A stretch of 64,000 bases of DNA from Whitmania pigra (Eukaryota > Annelida > Clitellata > Hirudinida > Haemopidae), in NCBI GenBank assembly GCA_021613335.1, contig JAJTWR010000136.1, forward strand, positions 400,001 to 464,000, in the 5' to 3' direction. Under the pieces are notes generated by a model. It searched no databases. It was not told the DNA's origin and saw nothing but the letters and a program-made list of their open reading frames with translations. Below, piece after piece: positions 39,701 to 50,681 of the stretch. Every line of letters begins with the position of its first letter. Positions within the stretch are counted from its first letter, which is position 1. A program made the position numbers and the translations under genes.

Positions 39701-41316
39701 GAATGTCTTCGTAAGATGCCCAAGTTTTAACATTCCTTGATTTTTTTTTTAAAACATCTTATCTTTTGAATTTAAGAAATTAACTCCGAAAAAGATAATA
39801 TTAATAATAAATACATTATTTTAATGTTAGTAATATAATCTGCAATCGTTTATTAAATCAATTGCTTGATAACATCGTACATTAATCACTGTGACCTGGT
39901 TATGTGCTCTTATTACAAATTGTGATGCTGACACAATGTGTTAACCAATGCAATCAGGTCATAGCCTCTTGTTACAAGTTGTATTGTGATTGTCCAGATT
40001 GAGGAGACCTGGCAGCTTCTGTACCAGCAACAGTTTCTCGAGAGAGCCCTCCTTACGGCCAACGACTGCGTCAAAGGCTTCTTCTATTACCAGAACGGCA
40101 TCCAAGATGACACCGTTAGTGAGCGGGAGCTACTTACGATTCAATGCTTGGTGTCGATTAATGGAAGCGTGTTTTATAACTTTACTTAACTATTACTAAT
40201 TATTCGCATTCTCGTCGACACGACTCCTTTCTAGGTCGACTGCAGCGAGGTGATTTTGTTTTGGCGGATCAACCGACTGCTCAAAAGCATCAGCAAGGAC
40301 ATCAGACGACTCATCATGAGCTGCGAGAGTTAGTTTCTTAACTTAATTTTAATTCACGTTTTATATGTTCTGCTTTTGTACGAATTTATGCCTCGGTGAT
40401 GAAAACTAACGTCTTTTCCTGACACTGTTGAATACATTTTTTCGGGCAACTCTGGATCAGTGGACCACCAATCTAGACATTTGCTTAATTTATTGATTTC
40501 ATCTGTGGCTTTTCAATTCAATGCATAATCACCACCAATCTGCTTATTGAAAAACAAATAGCTAATAATAAGATATCAATCAAGTGATTTGTTTCTCAAC
40601 ACTTAATAACAGTAGCAAAAACCACACATTCCAATTAGAATTCAACAAATGTTTTCCTCTATCCAGCCCAGCGACTGGAGAAGGACATTAAGGACATTTT
40701 GGATAAAATAGGAGAAGATGAGGACAACCTCAAGAAACTTCTGAAGGGCAGGAGAGTGGAACTGGCAGAGGAAATCAGTGAGTTTTGAACACAAACTTTA
40801 ATATACTGTGAATCCATAAGTTATTTTGAGCGCCTTATGTATCCAAGTAGAATGTGAAGGCATTCTTAATCGACTCACCATTTATACAACGATCCTAACT
40901 GAGAGCACTAACTGGCAGTGCACGACGCTTAACGACCGTCGTTGTTAGTGCCGCAAGGAGGAACGCTACCCTTTTCGGCCGACCCGCACGCCATTTAAAT
41001 TTGCGTTTTAAATATCTGCTGAGTTTTAACGTACTGTTTTATTTATTTATTTCATTAAATTCTGTTGCAGAACTAAGATGATTGGGAGTTAATTTAACTT
41101 CTTGAAACCACTTATCAACTTATATTTTTTCCATCACTGGCTTAGCTGCAAATCTACCCATTTTTATCGATTATTGTTTACCTCATTAAGCCAGAAATGA
41201 TTGTTTTAATTAACTGATGATAATGCCATTCGTGATGTTATTTTTCAGAAAATACTAGGGTCATTCTGAAGCTACTTGAAGAATTTATCCAGGAATTCAA
41301 TAAAAACAAGGCCTGA
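32263..41316 (+). CDS. OPA1: OPA1, mitochondrial inner-membrane dynamin-like GTPase
   Basis: Twenty-eight exons: 32263-32295, 32430-32620, 32751-32923, 33008-33079, 33251-33321, 33616-33699, 33940-34044, 34395-34576, 34846-34963, 35236-35310, 35555-35626, 35988-36087, 36256-36386, 36754-36826, 36954-37026, 37099-37214, 37361-37425, 37614-37690, 37853-37945, 38184-38256, 38629-38796, 38934-39042, 39378-39511, 39624-39710, 39998-40114, 40235-40328, 40667-40777, 41249-41316; about 954 aa. It fuses inner membranes and shapes cristae. GTPase motifs: G1 [10 protein letters not shown]2 in TRSP, G3 DLPG, G4 TKVD. A coiled coil ([14 protein letters not shown]) precedes the GTPase, as in OPA1. Stalk signatures include [17 protein letters not shown] and [12 protein letters not shown], and the C-terminus is [10 protein letters not shown]...[10 protein letters not shown]. 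The first two exons are the weakest part: [11 protein letters not shown] is targeting-peptide-like, but no transmembrane segment is visible in about 280 residues before G1. Confidence 0.93.
33706..33777. repeat. GAT/AAT triplet block in an OPA1 intron
   Basis: Starts six bases after the donor at 33700 and runs about 70 bp, changing from GAT to AAT. Confidence 0.9.
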
Positions 41317-42107
41317 TGCAATTATTACAAAAACTGGGGCAAATAAATCTAATTTTAAACTTTAAGTTGGAAATGACTAGGGACCTAGTGCTCATCTGCA
41401 ATGTCTGCCTTCCATTTTTGTTTCATAAGGGAACGAGTGAATAAATTTTGTTTAATGAGTGATACCTTACGACGAATTCTAGTTTTATGGCTGAATTTAA
41501 CCAATGAAACACTTTTTTATTTTGTATTTTTCTTTGTACTCAACTAATAAACCACCCTGAATTGGATTTTTGTAAGTTACCGCTTTACTTATCATAGGCA
41601 ATTACTGCAATCATTCTGGTCTTGCGAGGCTCCAAGGCATTATTATTAATGGCTTGTTAACAATTTTACTCCGTTTCATTTGTAACAATGTGCAAGTGAA
41701 CTTTCCATCCAATAAAATTCTGAATTTTCAAGCCTTGTCTTGGAACTTTTTCATATTTTGATACAACTGATAACATATCCCAGTCTAAACAGTGTCTAAA
41801 AAGCTGGAATTACCATCATATTTAAGTGGAAAGCTTGACAGTGTGTTTTCACAAAGAAAAATTGATAAATTATTTTTTCTTTAATATAAAACCTGATCTT
41901 GAATAATGGAAAAAAATAAAGCAAACAATTTAAACTCGCAAGACAAATTTAAAAAAAAATAAATTAAGCTTACAAAACAGATGATTTGAGCAAGCAAAGC
42001 AATGCAAACGAACTTTTCTCTGCATTGAATTCTCAGAAATATTTATTATAAAAAAGGCACAGGAAATCATTTTTGAAGATATATATATGGTATACTGGGA
42101 GTTAATC
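41317..42107. other. Convergent 3' region of OPA1 and the MFSD8-like gene
   Basis: AATAAA at 41440-41445 (+) probably ends OPA1, with further AATAAA hexamers near 41545 and 41711. TTTATT at 42042-42047 (AATAAA on -) probably ends the MFSD8-like transcript. No other gene seen. Confidence 0.6.
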
Positions 42108-45100
42108 CTACTTGGGAAGGAGGCGAGTGGTTTCATTATGAGGTGTTTGACTGTTTATTGAGTGGCAAGAAGTCTGAGGTGATGTGTCAACTTGAGCTGG
42201 ATTTTCATCTGCTACTTGGGATGCAGATGCTGGGGTTAAATCCTTGAAAGATGCAAATAGCAGGACCTGAAAAGGGTAGGATGTGGACTAGAATGATTTT
42301 CATGTTGTCAATTCCTCTAACAAAGCTACCAACTCTACCAAAATATAATTTCATTCTTTTAGATATTTTTATTATGCACAAACAGTACTGTCAAATTATA
42401 TTATCAAATAATAATAAATTATAAAATTACATTAAAAAGCTCAATCACCAACCAAAGCAAAGCAGGTGGTTGCAACCAGCATGCCAAACAATGCGAGGGG
42501 GTTGTCGATGGTGCCACCGGCCCACAATGGACCCAATATCGTGCCTACTCCGGCAAACATTTTTCGCACGCCCTGACTAAAACCTGCACAGTAAAACAAT
42601 TGGATCAATCAACTCAAAGGTAATGTTAAGTTACTTTAATTACATGACAGCCTTCATTAATAAATACAATTTATTAGAAACAATGTCATAACTTTGACCA
42701 ATGCAATTAAATATTTAATTATAAATGTGTAAACACCTTGTATTTCTGATGGCACAAGTCTGGTGAATAAAGAGTTTGAGCAGACGACCAACATTGGCAG
42801 ACCCACCAGGTTGATGAAGATGGCTGCCACAAATACCACCAGGTTCTCAAGTTTCCTGTCTACAAATCTGGTTCTTGTCTTATATTATAATAAAAAATGC
42901 AATTCATGATGATGTAACAAAAAATACAAATTTGTTTAGCAGGAGTGTGTATGAACTGAAGTTGTTGAAATTGTATTTTATATGTATTTATTTTTTAAAG
43001 TATTTTTAAATTGAGTTTTTTTTAAATAACTTCAGTTATAAAATCTCAGCAAACATTGATTGACATAAATCCTTTGATTTTCACCTTTGCTGGCCCATGG
43101 AACATAACCCATAAGCACACTTATGCTAATGAGCTGAAGAAACAGACCAATCGCAATAAGCCACTTGTCCTCCAACCTATGGCTGATAGGTCGAATGAGC
43201 AAGAACATGATGATTATCTAAAAGAATTTCTCATTTTACAAGAGAGAAAATTATGACGTAAAAGGCAATCTCTTCCGTAATAGTCATCACATGATTATAA
43301 GACCATTCCAAGATAAAGTTAACCATCACCTCAACTCCAGCAGCACAATACAGGTAGCTGTTTTCCATCTCATTCCAGGAGAGATACTTCTGAGTAAAAG
43401 GAGTGAGGAGTGCCTTTTGTAAATAAGAAGTTAATAAATTTAATCCACTTTTGAATTAATTAGTGACCATCAATGAACTGATGTTCAACATATCTAAGTT
43501 GCAAGCTAATTGATGAAATAGGCAGATGTATAACCTGGTCAAAAATTTCACTCCTCATACCACAAAAAATACCGCAGTGACCAGTGAGAACTACAGGCCC
43601 ATTTAGAAAATTACTGAAAATGCCTCAGATGCAAATATATTGAATAAAGTGAAAATATGATTTGATTAAAATTAATCTAGTGACACATCGGTTACAAATG
43701 TTGTAATAACACTGAATACCTCTAAAGCCAATTGATTGAAATATCCAATGAAAACAGCCATTAGGAGAGCAATGAGGTATGACTTGAAAAGTTCTAAAAC
43801 AAAAACAGTTATTATTTGTATTATATTTTGATATTTTATATTAAAAAAGCATTTTAATTTTATTGAACAAAAACATGTAATGAATTACGTGTGAATTATG
43901 TGTAACAATGAATTACGTATGAATTATGTATAATAATGAATTATGTGTGGTAACGAATCACGTAGAAATATGAATACACTTAAAAAACTCTTACTTCTGA
44001 ATAATGAAAGCTTGGTTTGGCCAAGATTTATCGGATCACTACTATCACAAATATCTTCCAAATGAGGAACCAATTGATTGATTGATTGATTGACAGAAAG
44101 GTTATCAACCACTGAAACAAGATGAGGCTGGAAGGACTCAGTTCTCCAGCTATCCTCAGGAATTCCAACATCTGAATTCCCAGCTACATGGCAATCGACG
44201 TTTGTGGAATTTGAATGCAGCACAGTGGAGTTGCTGTTTATTTCATTTGTAACAGTGTGACTCTGTTGCTGGAATAACTGATCTTGGATTGCTGGAGTGG
44301 AACAATCATCTGACATCATCCCTCCATTAAACACACCCTTTTGACATTTCAAACCGCAATTCTTGGAAGAGGAGGAGGCTAAATTGGGGTGACATCTGAG
44401 TGCAGTGTTTAATTTTATCAACAGTTCAGCTCTCTCTATGTAGTCATCAGATCCACAAGTCAAACTGTTAGGGCAACCTTGATGTTCCTTTTTCTGGATG
44501 ACATTTTTTGCTGCACCATCTTTGGATTGAGAACTTTTCCCGATTTCAGCATCAGTTGCATCGGTAGTGTTATTACCTCGTTTCTCTTCGCTCAAAGTGG
44601 TGCTAGAATATTGGGCCACGTTGCTCGCAGTGGATTCCTGTTCATTTTGTTGGTTGTCAATGCCATTTCTGACATTCGTTCCGAATCCATCCGCAACGTT
44701 GGCATCGTCCGGGCAGGTGATTTCGTCGACGGCGAAAGGTTCGTTTGATCGTAAGGCAGGCAGGTTCCAGAACATGAAGATGCTCATCACCTCGTGAACT
44801 ATCCAGAGAACCATCATGAAAAACTAGTTCAAAAGAAAAGTGCATGATATCATTTGTTGAAGAACTTTAATACAACCATCATTTTTAAAAACATATCAAA
44901 TTGGAGACTATTCATTCGTTCATTTATTTAAAATGAGCTTATTTTTAACAATCAAACAACTTACTCCTGGAGAAGTGAACTTGTTGACATGGTAGGATGC
45001 AAAGAAGAAGTCAAATCGATTCAAGAACAAGTTGCACGCAGGACCGAGGATGAGCCCGAGCTGCCTCAGAGCAAAAAATACCGAAAGAGTGGAAGTCCTC

Positions 45101-45914
45101 TCTGAATCCGGAATGACCCTTGCAAGATCTCCTATCAGTGGAGCTGAAATCCCTGATCCAAATCCTGAATGAAGATCATTTGAAGATGTTGAAGTCAGAC
45201 ATAAATAAATAAGACCTGTACATTAGATTAATGATTTTATTTGGTTACTGTTATTACCAACCTCTTGTGTTGGAATTTAGCATGATCACGTAATGTATTA
45301 CTTTTTATTGCATTTTTTACATTTATTATGCATTTCTAATCTCATCACCTGTCACAAGTCGACTAATGACCAACATCTCTGGACCAACATCAACAATGTA
45401 CAAAAAGCTTCCAACAACTTGGAAGACATTTGTTAAAATCAGAAGAAGTTTTGTTTGCTGTGTCTTGTCTGATAATCTGTACGACATATAACAACAAAAA
45501 TATGGTTGAAATTAATTAATATTAATAATAATAATAATTGTTTTAATAATAATGTAATTTTCGACAATTTATTCAAATGAATTCACATTATTATTAACAT
45601 TTACATACGTTCAATCGATTGAATTGTTCCATAAAAAAACTACCTTCCTAAAAACATTCCAGAAAGTAGATCTGCAACTGAAAATGATGATAGCACTATT
45701 CCTAACAAATACGGAGGTGCATGAAAGACTGTACTTAGATAGAGCCAAAGTGTAGGTAAAATGACAGCTTCAAAAATAATGAATTCAATTTATGACACCC
45801 AGTAATTCTGAACACAAGGTTTTATCGCAATAACGAACCATATTCTATGCCTCCGAAGAAAAAGTACGTTCCAATTGTAATGTAGGTTAACTTAAATTTT
45901 GTTTGTGCCAACAT
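42108..45914 (-). CDS. MFSD8/CLN7-like major facilitator, probably lysosomal
   Basis: Eleven exons in coding order: 45839-45914, 45644-45767, 45349-45476, 44965-45164, 43995-44823, 43720-43793, 43330-43413, 43085-43217, 42737-42859, 42453-42583, 42108-42266; 686 aa with consistent phases. The first half has the MFS pattern: GGIEYAVILPTLW (TM1), SGMFLGRLSDK (loop 2-3 signature), GFGSGISAPLIGDLARVIP (TM4-5) and LRQLGLILGP (TM5). The second half has AAGVEIIIMFLLIRPIS (TM8), LPMLVVCSNSLF (TM10) and FAGVGTILGPLWAG (TM11). Between TM6 and TM7 exon 5 encodes about 250 polar residues. The C-terminus ends ETTRLLPK, an acidic-dileucine motif (E-x-x-x-L-L) typical of AP-dependent lysosomal sorting; MFSD8 itself uses an N-terminal dileucine. 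Assignment to MFSD8 rather than a sister SPX-less MFS clade rests on motif order only. Substrate not predictable. Confidence 0.8.
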
Positions 45915-46460
45915 AGTTGCATACTCCAGTTTACGTAAAATTATAACAATCCCTTAACAAATAATAGATTTGTAAAACGCGCTTTACTACACGACAGCAG
46001 CCATATTTAAAGTTCTTGACATTAAAAATGAAAATATAATAAATAGAGCTTTTTAATTTTACCTACCATTAGCATATTATTTTATAATCATATACTTTCG
46101 TTCAATTGTTATTTGGTGAATTAATATGTCAGCTTCAAGATGGCTTTACCATGATGCAGGACCAATGACTGATAACAGTTTAAGTCGCAGGCATAATATT
46201 GGTTAAACAAGTTAGAAAGTGCCTGTTCAAATTGTAAACTTTTATCATAAATCAGGCTACCCATTCCTATTCTCAGGCAAGAAAACATTGTTTTGTCTTG
46301 GTGTTACTGGTCAGCTGGTTCGCTGGATTATTATAGAGCGTTCTTGGTCTTATTATTAATTTTGAATGAGAGATTGCATGCTCGACTTTTCTTTGAAAAT
46401 GATTTTAGATCTAAAGTTTAAAAAAACCTTTTCGTAGTTTTAAGGGTAAAACCCTTAATC
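45915..46460. promoter_or_regulatory. Shared upstream region of the MFSD8-like gene and the PP-motif gene
   Basis: About 550 bp between divergent start codons. CAAGATGGCT at about 46137-46146 resembles a YY1 site and another ATGGCTGC lies on the - strand near 45999, both usual near TSSs of housekeeping genes. No TATA box stands out. Confidence 0.45.
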
Positions 46461-47935
46461 ATGTTCAGAGAAATTGATAGACTACCTAACTTCAAGTTTT
46501 CGAAAAGAATGTGCACTAGTCTAGTTTCACAATCGTGGCTTGGCAACGAATTTTGTTTTACCCGACCATCCTGCACCACAAAATATATGGATCTGAATAG
46601 TAGAAGGTGCCAGTCTCTGGTCAGGTATGTTTAAATTTCTGTTTAGTTTTATGAACACTAGTACAATATTAACTTATATTTACCAATCACAACTAATTTA
46701 TTGAATGATTTGTTTTATTTTTTAGCTTGAGTGGTAAAGAGAGTATAAATGTAAATTATCAGGGCAACCACCTCGCTCATAATATTTGGCAAGAAAGGCT
46801 TATGAATTTTAATGCAGAATCATCATCTGATAGTGCCTTAGATTTTGAAAAATTTACCAATGTAGAATGTGCTCTTCCTGATGGAGAGAATAATCTTAAT
46901 GAAACATCTCAGGCTTGTGAAACCTCTTATAAAAGAGAGAATTCACCAGATAAAGTTTTGATGCCTTGTAGTCTTCAGAAGATCTTTGCCAATCCAACAA
47001 CATTAAAAAGCGATTGCAACAGCGCCGAATCGCCAATAAATGTTTCGGACGAAAGCTATTTATATTTTACCCCAGCAGTAATCAATAATCAAGATCAATC
47101 CACATCAAAAAACATGCTCTGTAAACATTTTTCTGGCAGCCCTAGACTGAATGTTTCTCCGACCGATTCGTCAAACGTTTCGACGTTATCATCGTCTTGC
47201 AGTTTTCCATCCTTATTAGAAATGTTAGAGGGAAGACCTTCATCTCTTAATGATACAGAAAGATCTCAAAGGTCTTTTTATTCTCAGAGAGAAAGATGTT
47301 TTTCAGATTCTAACAGCAACTCGTCCTTCGCGATTGCTTCTTCTTCGACGGAAACGAACTCTTCCAGGGAGAGTTGGTATTACTACGACCTTCGGATGAG
47401 ACCCGACGAATCCTTTCGAGTCGATGGCATTGCCGAAACTCTACTGGAGTTCTTTCGACGACTTAACGGACCTTCCGAGTCGACTCCGCCCCCTAGTTAC
47501 ACGACAGTAGGCATAGACATTTCCAGCTCCACTTCCAGTTCTATACTTATCCCAGTGGAAAGTGCCATTGATGTCTTTCCTGAGGAGGGGGAAAGTCTGC
47601 CAGCCACTCCACCGGTCGTTTGTTACGACGGTTCTCCACCTCCCTACAGCGAATACGACGAACCGCCTGCTTATGAAGAAATCAACGAGCACGACTATCA
47701 GAACGTCTACGAAATTATCAATAATTTGGACGGCGACGTGACGACCGATTCGCACCTCGCCACTTACGGTAGGCCGACGGACTCTTCCGACTTTTTAGCG
47801 GAATCTCATTTTGGCTCACGAAATAGATCTGGCTTCAACTTTGGTCTCACAGGGCGACCAGCCATGAGGTGGAATGTTCAATCTGGTGTGGAACGATGGG
47901 CTAGAACACCAAGTCTCGGCTGGAATCAAATCTGA
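46461..47935 (+). CDS. Unrecognised Ser-rich protein with three PPxY-type motifs
   Basis: Two exons, 46461-46624 and 46726-47935, joined in phase (AG + C = Ser) give 457 aa. In-frame ATGs at 46461, 46509 and 46587 are all possible; the first is chosen because the frame is open back to it. The protein is polar and Ser/Asn-rich over residues 1-260. A short conserved-looking patch follows (ETLLEFFRRLNG), then an acidic Pro-rich part with PPPSY (about 309-313), SPPPY (about 359-363) and EPPAY (about 366-370), ligands for Nedd4-type WW domains. The C-terminus (GRPAMRWNVQSG...WNQI) is Trp/Arg-rich. No signal peptide or TM segment. I do not recognise the family; a membrane-traffic or ubiquitin adaptor is a guess from the PPxY motifs. 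AATAAA at 48174-48179 marks the 3' end. Confidence 0.75.
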
Positions 47936-48332
47936 TTTCAATGGTGGCCAATATAGTTTTCATAATGTCAAGAAACATTGGTGGCTTTGAGTTCCATCGA
48001 TGGACTTATGCCACCCTAAAGATTGTTTTTATTCATTCAATAGAAATTATTAGGAGGCTTTCATAGATTTGCCAAAATATAAGCTTATTGAACTATGTTT
48101 GCTAATTTTTGTTTAGAAATCATTTTTTTGCTTTGTTTTAATGAACTTAAAAACACTGTTTTGGTTCCTAAATAATAAAGGAAAACCAAAGCCACGTTCT
48201 TTTGTAGCTGACTGAGTGACGACCAACCCATTAGTGGCAGCGATCTCACTGGATTTTGACGGGTGATATAAATTCATCATCTTTGATTGCATTTTCACTT
48301 TATAGTTGCTTCTGATATTTAAACTCTGGATC

Positions 48333-49612
48333 TTTTCCAGATAAAGCCCCACCATTAACGATAAAAGTGCAAGCGCGAAAAGTTAAGCCCTGCCAATTTT
48401 TGCCAGCTCCAATTTCATGCCCCTCCATAAAGTTAACCCTGCCACCCAAAAAAGATTATAAAAAAGAGGATATGAAGTTTGTACTTTTAGTTTTTATTGA
48501 AGAGGGTGAAATTGAGACAAGTCATTTATAATTTGCATGAAAAGGTCCGTATTTTGGTACCTTTGCCTCCAAGCGAACTCGCACAAGTAGCTGTCCACTA
48601 AAGATCGGTGTATGCCGCATTGGTGCTTATTCTGCATCTTTTTGACGTGCCATAAAGTTTTCTGATCGACCGTTTGATGAGTATAATTCTTGCCAATCAT
48701 CTTTTCAATTCCTTGGTATGATTCCCACATATCGGAAATGAGGATTGAGCCGGGAGCGATGCAGGCCTGGATTGTGTCCAGCAGAGTTGCTGCAGTTCGA
48801 TCTGGCACTGCATGCATGAACACTTCTTTAGTTTCCCGGCAGATCCCTCCGAAAACCCACTGCTGGGGAAGGATTCGCCCTGCATGGTTTTTACGGCGAG
48901 GTGTTAGTGTTTCATCGATCTCGACGTGTAGTCCTGGGCCGCCGACAATTGTTGGAGTCTGCAAAAGCCGCCAGGCACAAATTTCGCGAAGAAAGTTCTT
49001 CCAGTCAACAGCGGTCGTGTGGCCGATAGATAATTCCTCCAAGCAGAATTTGATTGTTGCCAGATTTTTGGACCAGCAATAAATGAATAGAATTACTGTC
49101 CTGAACTCCATCCTAGACCGCTCCAGCCAAGTACCTTTTCGAAGACCGATTTCTTGCCGACACTGTCGGGCGTTACACCTCCACCTGTCAGAAACAGTTG
49201 AAAGTGTCATTTTGTGGCCATTGTTGCATAAACGTTGTTGATGGATCACTCCGTGGCTTTGCAAAAAACGTATTGCCGTCTCCTTGTCATGAACGAGTGT
49301 CGAAAGCGCCAGGAAGTTCATTTCAGGTTTTACGTCCGAACGTAGAAAAATTTTACACAAAATGAACCTAGAGGTGGATAAGGAGTTGTTTTTATGGCGT
49401 GCCTTTAAATATTCAAATTTCTATACAACAGAAATAGGCCGAGGTTGCTCGCGTGCATTAACATAAAGTGGCGAGGCTTAACGTTTCGCGCCTGCACTTT
49501 TTACACTAATGGTGGGACTTATCTGGAAAAGATTCGAAATTGGAGCTGGCAAAAAGTGCTTAACTTTTCGCGCGTGCACTTTTATCATTAATGGCGGGGC
49601 TTATCTGGAAAA
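48333..49612 (-). mobile_element. Merlin (IS1016/ISXO2-type) DNA transposon
   Basis: Terminal inverted repeats flank a single transposase ORF. The left end 48333-48415 (starting TTTTCCAGATAAAGCCCC) is the reverse complement, with few mismatches and small gaps, of the right end 49538-49612 (ending GGGGCTTATCTGGAAAA). The right end carries a second, tandem copy of the same module at about 49469-49530, and the left end a shorter echo at about 48416-48450. Length is about 1.3 kb, as usual for Merlin. I could not settle the target-site duplication. The element sits about 150 bp past the polyadenylation signal of the PP-motif gene. Confidence 0.8.
48494..49321 (-). CDS. ISXO2-like transposase of Merlin element, third catalytic acid not found
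   Basis: Uninterrupted ORF of 275 aa from the first ATG. The N-terminus has a zinc-ribbon-like set of Cys (C32, C49, C54) with W47 and the family phrase GLRKGTWLE at about 59-67. The catalytic core shows VEIDET (D136) and LISDMWESY (D197). In ISXO2/Merlin enzymes the third acid lies in an I-E-x-x-W motif after a VDP segment; here the same place reads TVDQKTLWHVKK (about 217-228), with the Trp kept and no Glu. The downstream family motif HRSLVDSYLCEFAWRQRY is intact. The frame has no stops or shifts. It could be an inactive but young copy, use another acid (E248 of CEFAW), or have been co-opted. Confidence 0.85.
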   Translation of the reverse strand: MNFLALSTLVHDKETAIRFLQSHGVIHQQRLCNNGHKMTLSTVSDRWRCNARQCRQEIGLRKGTWLERSRMEFRTVILFIYCWSKNLATIKFCLEELSIGHTTAVDWKNFLREICAWRLLQTPTIVGGPGLHVEIDETLTPRRKNHAGRILPQQWVFGGICRETKEVFMHAVPDRTAATLLDTIQACIAPGSILISDMWESYQGIEKMIGKNYTHQTVDQKTLWHVKKMQNKHQCGIHRSLVDSYLCEFAWRQRYQNTDLFMQIINDLSQFHPLQ

Positions 49613-49615
49613 TAT

Positions 49616-50681
49616 TCGAAACTCGTCAAAATCGTCGTGTCAAAATATTTTGTTGGTGGCTCCTAAAAAATATTGCGTCGAAGGCCGATTGTTCTCATTG
49701 AAAGAGCTGTAAGGCCATCATCATCATCACCGTCGTCACCTCAGATACTCTTCCATTGTAACGAAGCTTTAACGTATTCTTACTTGACATATTTGACTTA
49801 CCTGCGAATATTCTTTATCGTTAATAGTTGGTCTTTCATTGATTAATAACCTCTCCAGGCCTTCTGGATTCTCACTTTGTGGTCATTTAGTTACGTTTTT
49901 GCCATCAAGTGCTTTACCTCAATAATTTCCAATCCTCAGTGAGCCCAATTTAAAGGATTTTATTGAAACATCACGGTCGAGAATTAAGGACCTAAATAGT
50001 CAAAAGACCCAATACGCTTTGGAAGAATGCTTCTAGTGTGTTAAGCTGGAATGACGACATAACAACGCTATCACACAGTCTATAAACAACACAAACAATA
50101 TCGGTCGCATAATATTAAAATGATAATAAAAAGATAAGTAACAAGAATGCCATCATGAAAACAGCATATTAAGAATCGAAACAGCTAGTCTCAAAAGTTT
50201 TTGGTACTGAAATGCGGCAAGTTCTTTCACCCGATACTCACGTATAAATCTGCAACGATAAGAAAAAGAAGCTATTTTGTAAGCGTCTGATCCACAACTG
50301 AGAAAACAAAACCTCTCGTTTCAAATGTCCGAATAAATAAAAATTGTCCAGTATTTTAGTAACAGCACATTTATCGAAGATGTTGGGAGATTCAAATGGA
50401 ACGAAAGGACTTGAAGTGATCCAGGACAGCATGCAAAACCCACTAAAAGTGGAAGCTGGAAGCAAAGTAATTTCGAAGATTAATTGTTATTAGTAACTAC
50501 CGGTGTAATGGTATTATTGTAACTTAAATGATTTTTAAACATATGTGACAATATCTGATCAAGTGTACTCAATTTAATCATACTCAAATGCAGCATCGGA
50601 AGAGTTAATTTTTATTTTATTTCAACTCTTATTCAGAAAAAGGACACATCGGAGAGGGAATCTTCAAAGCTTCTCGGTTAT
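49616..50681. other. Spacer upstream of the 722-aa gene
   Basis: No conserved exon recognised. An acceptor-like TTATTCAG at 50629-50636 leads into a frame that stays open into the ATG at 50682, so either a noncoding first exon ends here or coding starts earlier than annotated. Confidence 0.45.

Noticed and set aside
44479..44797. Open frames antisense to the MFSD8-like loop exon
   Set aside because: Overlap a coding exon on the other strand and show no family signature.
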